A stretch of DNA of 6,054 nucleotides from an uncultured archaeon. Lineage in GTDB: Archaea > Thermoproteota > Nitrososphaeria > Nitrososphaerales > CALBXV01. Below are positions 5,213 through 6,054 of this stretch, one piece after another. The position numbers were made by a program, and so were the translations under genes. How positions within the stretch are numbered: position 1 is the first letter of the stretch; each line of letters begins with the position of its first letter. The notes under the pieces were generated by a model that saw nothing but the letters and a program-made list of their open reading frames with translations, did not search any database and was not told the DNA's origin. The stretch lies in NCBI GenBank assembly GCA_937890045.1, contig CALBXV010000581.1, forward strand, positions 1 through 6,054, in the 5' to 3' direction.

Positions 5213-6054
5213 TTATGCTACTATCCAACTTTTTGCTCTCCTTTTCTTTGTCTTAACCCACTCACCTTTATCATCGTCTTGAACGAAATTAGGCGGAAAA
5301 GCGTGAAGACAAGCATAATAAAGTGTCTCAATGGTATCATCATGTGACATTTTCGGGCCAAATGTAACAACTTCATGCTCTAAATCAAAATGATTTTTAC
5401 GAATATGTACCGTTCCCATACTAAATCTGCCCGATAAACCACTATAAATACGATTTCTCTTGTTTTGCCCGCCAGGTTTTTGAGGAATAACTGATACATC
5501 GAACTTATTTAGTCTTCTTCTTTCATCGTTCAGTGCTTGGAAGATAGACCTATTCATAGCTACATCTTCTACTGTTGCACTAGTACAATGATACTTTTCA
5601 TACAATTCTATGATATAATCTACAACTCCCTTCTTTCCAAGTATATCACCATTGAAACTTTTAGAACCTATTGTCGGAATTGATCTATGCCTCTCATACT
5701 CTAAAACATAACAATTATTATCCGAATCAACTGCAATTACCATAATTACACTAAAGTCAGCATATTTTGTATCAATGTCGGTAGCAGGGTCGCAACCTAT
5801 GAAAATATTGACAGGCTTCTTCTCATTATCAATCATAAGGTAATTAATTCCATCTTCGTGAGAATAATATCCATCCCAGTATTTAATATGGTCCCTACGC
5901 CATACAGAGTCTTCTTCACTCTGTACTTCCATCATATACTCTTGATAAAACTTCTGGGACTGGCCTGAGTCCCTATAAAACCTCTTCTTCTCTTCAAGCT
6001 TCTTTTTATCAAAGAAAGACGGCCATAATACTTCACCACCGTCTTTTATCGCTT
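5213..6054 (-). CDS. terL: Terminase large subunit, C-terminal nuclease part (start beyond window edge)
   Basis: The frame is open to the right edge, giving 279 residues; the internal ATGATG at 5935 is not the true start because coding continues upstream with WPSFFDKKKLEEKKRFYRD and QKFYQEYM, a stretch typical of the region just before the nuclease domain in large terminases. The protein is the motor and nuclease that cuts concatemeric DNA and drives it through the portal. The RNase H-like nuclease shows its acidic residues in order: Asp88 in FIGCDPATD, Glu162/Asp163 in TVEDVA, and Asp238/Asp239 in SHDDTIETLYYA (numbers count from the first complete codon at the edge). VIPQKPGGQNKRNRI is the usual basic segment between the last two. 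The N-terminal ATPase with Walker motifs lies outside the window. The C-terminus is basic (KTKKRRAKSW) and may dock on the portal. The TAA stop is at 5213-5215. Confidence 0.93.
   Translation of the reverse strand, partial: AIKDGGEVLWPSFFDKKKLEEKKRFYRDSGQSQKFYQEYMMEVQSEEDSVWRRDHIKYWDGYYSHEDGINYLMIDNEKKPVNIFIGCDPATDIDTKYADFSVIMVIAVDSDNNCYVLEYERHRSIPTIGSKSFNGDILGKKGVVDYIIELYEKYHCTSATVEDVAMNRSIFQALNDERRRLNKFDVSVIPQKPGGQNKRNRIYSGLSGRFSMGTVHIRKNHFDLEHEVVTFGPKMSHDDTIETLYYACLHAFPPNFVQDDDKGEWVKTKKRRAKSWIVA

Noticed and set aside
5213..5935. Terminase starting at the ATGATG at 5935
   Set aside because: The frame continues upstream to the window edge with 39 further residues typical of large terminases, so the ATG is internal.
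1..6054. CRISPR array, tRNA, insertion sequence, toxin-antitoxin or other defence gene
   Set aside because: Nearly all of the window is covered by six phage structural and packaging genes; no repeated spacer pattern, cloverleaf, transposase motif or terminal inverted repeat was seen.

Overview
The window is a compact head-morphogenesis and DNA-packaging module of a tailed double-stranded DNA phage (Caudoviricetes) or a related prophage. All six genes lie on the minus strand, so they read from the right edge to the left edge. The sequence is AT-rich, the genes are tightly packed, and no host gene, integrase, tRNA or mobile element is visible. The protein style resembles phages known mainly from marine and aquatic metagenomes. 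That resemblance is an impression from the sequence, not a database result, and the host cannot be named.

In transcription order: (1) the C-terminal nuclease part of the large terminase subunit (5213-6054, its start lies beyond the right edge); (2) an M23-type zinc peptidase with a GTG start (4628-5194); (3) a small basic protein of unknown function (4271-4627); (4) a P22-like portal protein (2039-4267) with an internal E/Q/A-rich coiled-coil insertion and a lysine-rich helical tail; (5) an acidic, coiled-coil scaffolding protein (1116-1976); (6) the major capsid protein (1-1066, its C-terminus lies beyond the left edge). The first four are separated by 18, 0 and 3 nt. Wider gaps of 62 and 49 nt precede the scaffold and capsid genes, and both of those genes carry strong AAGGAGA ribosome binding sites.

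Together the genes form a standard assembly line: scaffold and capsid protein build the procapsid on the portal ring, and the terminase docks on the portal to fill it with DNA. The peptidase probably acts on peptidoglycan during entry or exit. The 62-nt gap before the scaffold gene holds a candidate sigma70-like promoter, and the 49-nt gap before the capsid gene holds a stem-loop that spans the scaffold stop codon. Both could raise or tune expression of the two proteins needed in most copies.

No wholly new system is evident. The points most worth checking are a histidine-to-tyrosine change in the peptidase active-site region, the coiled-coil insertion in the portal, and the intergenic control elements.
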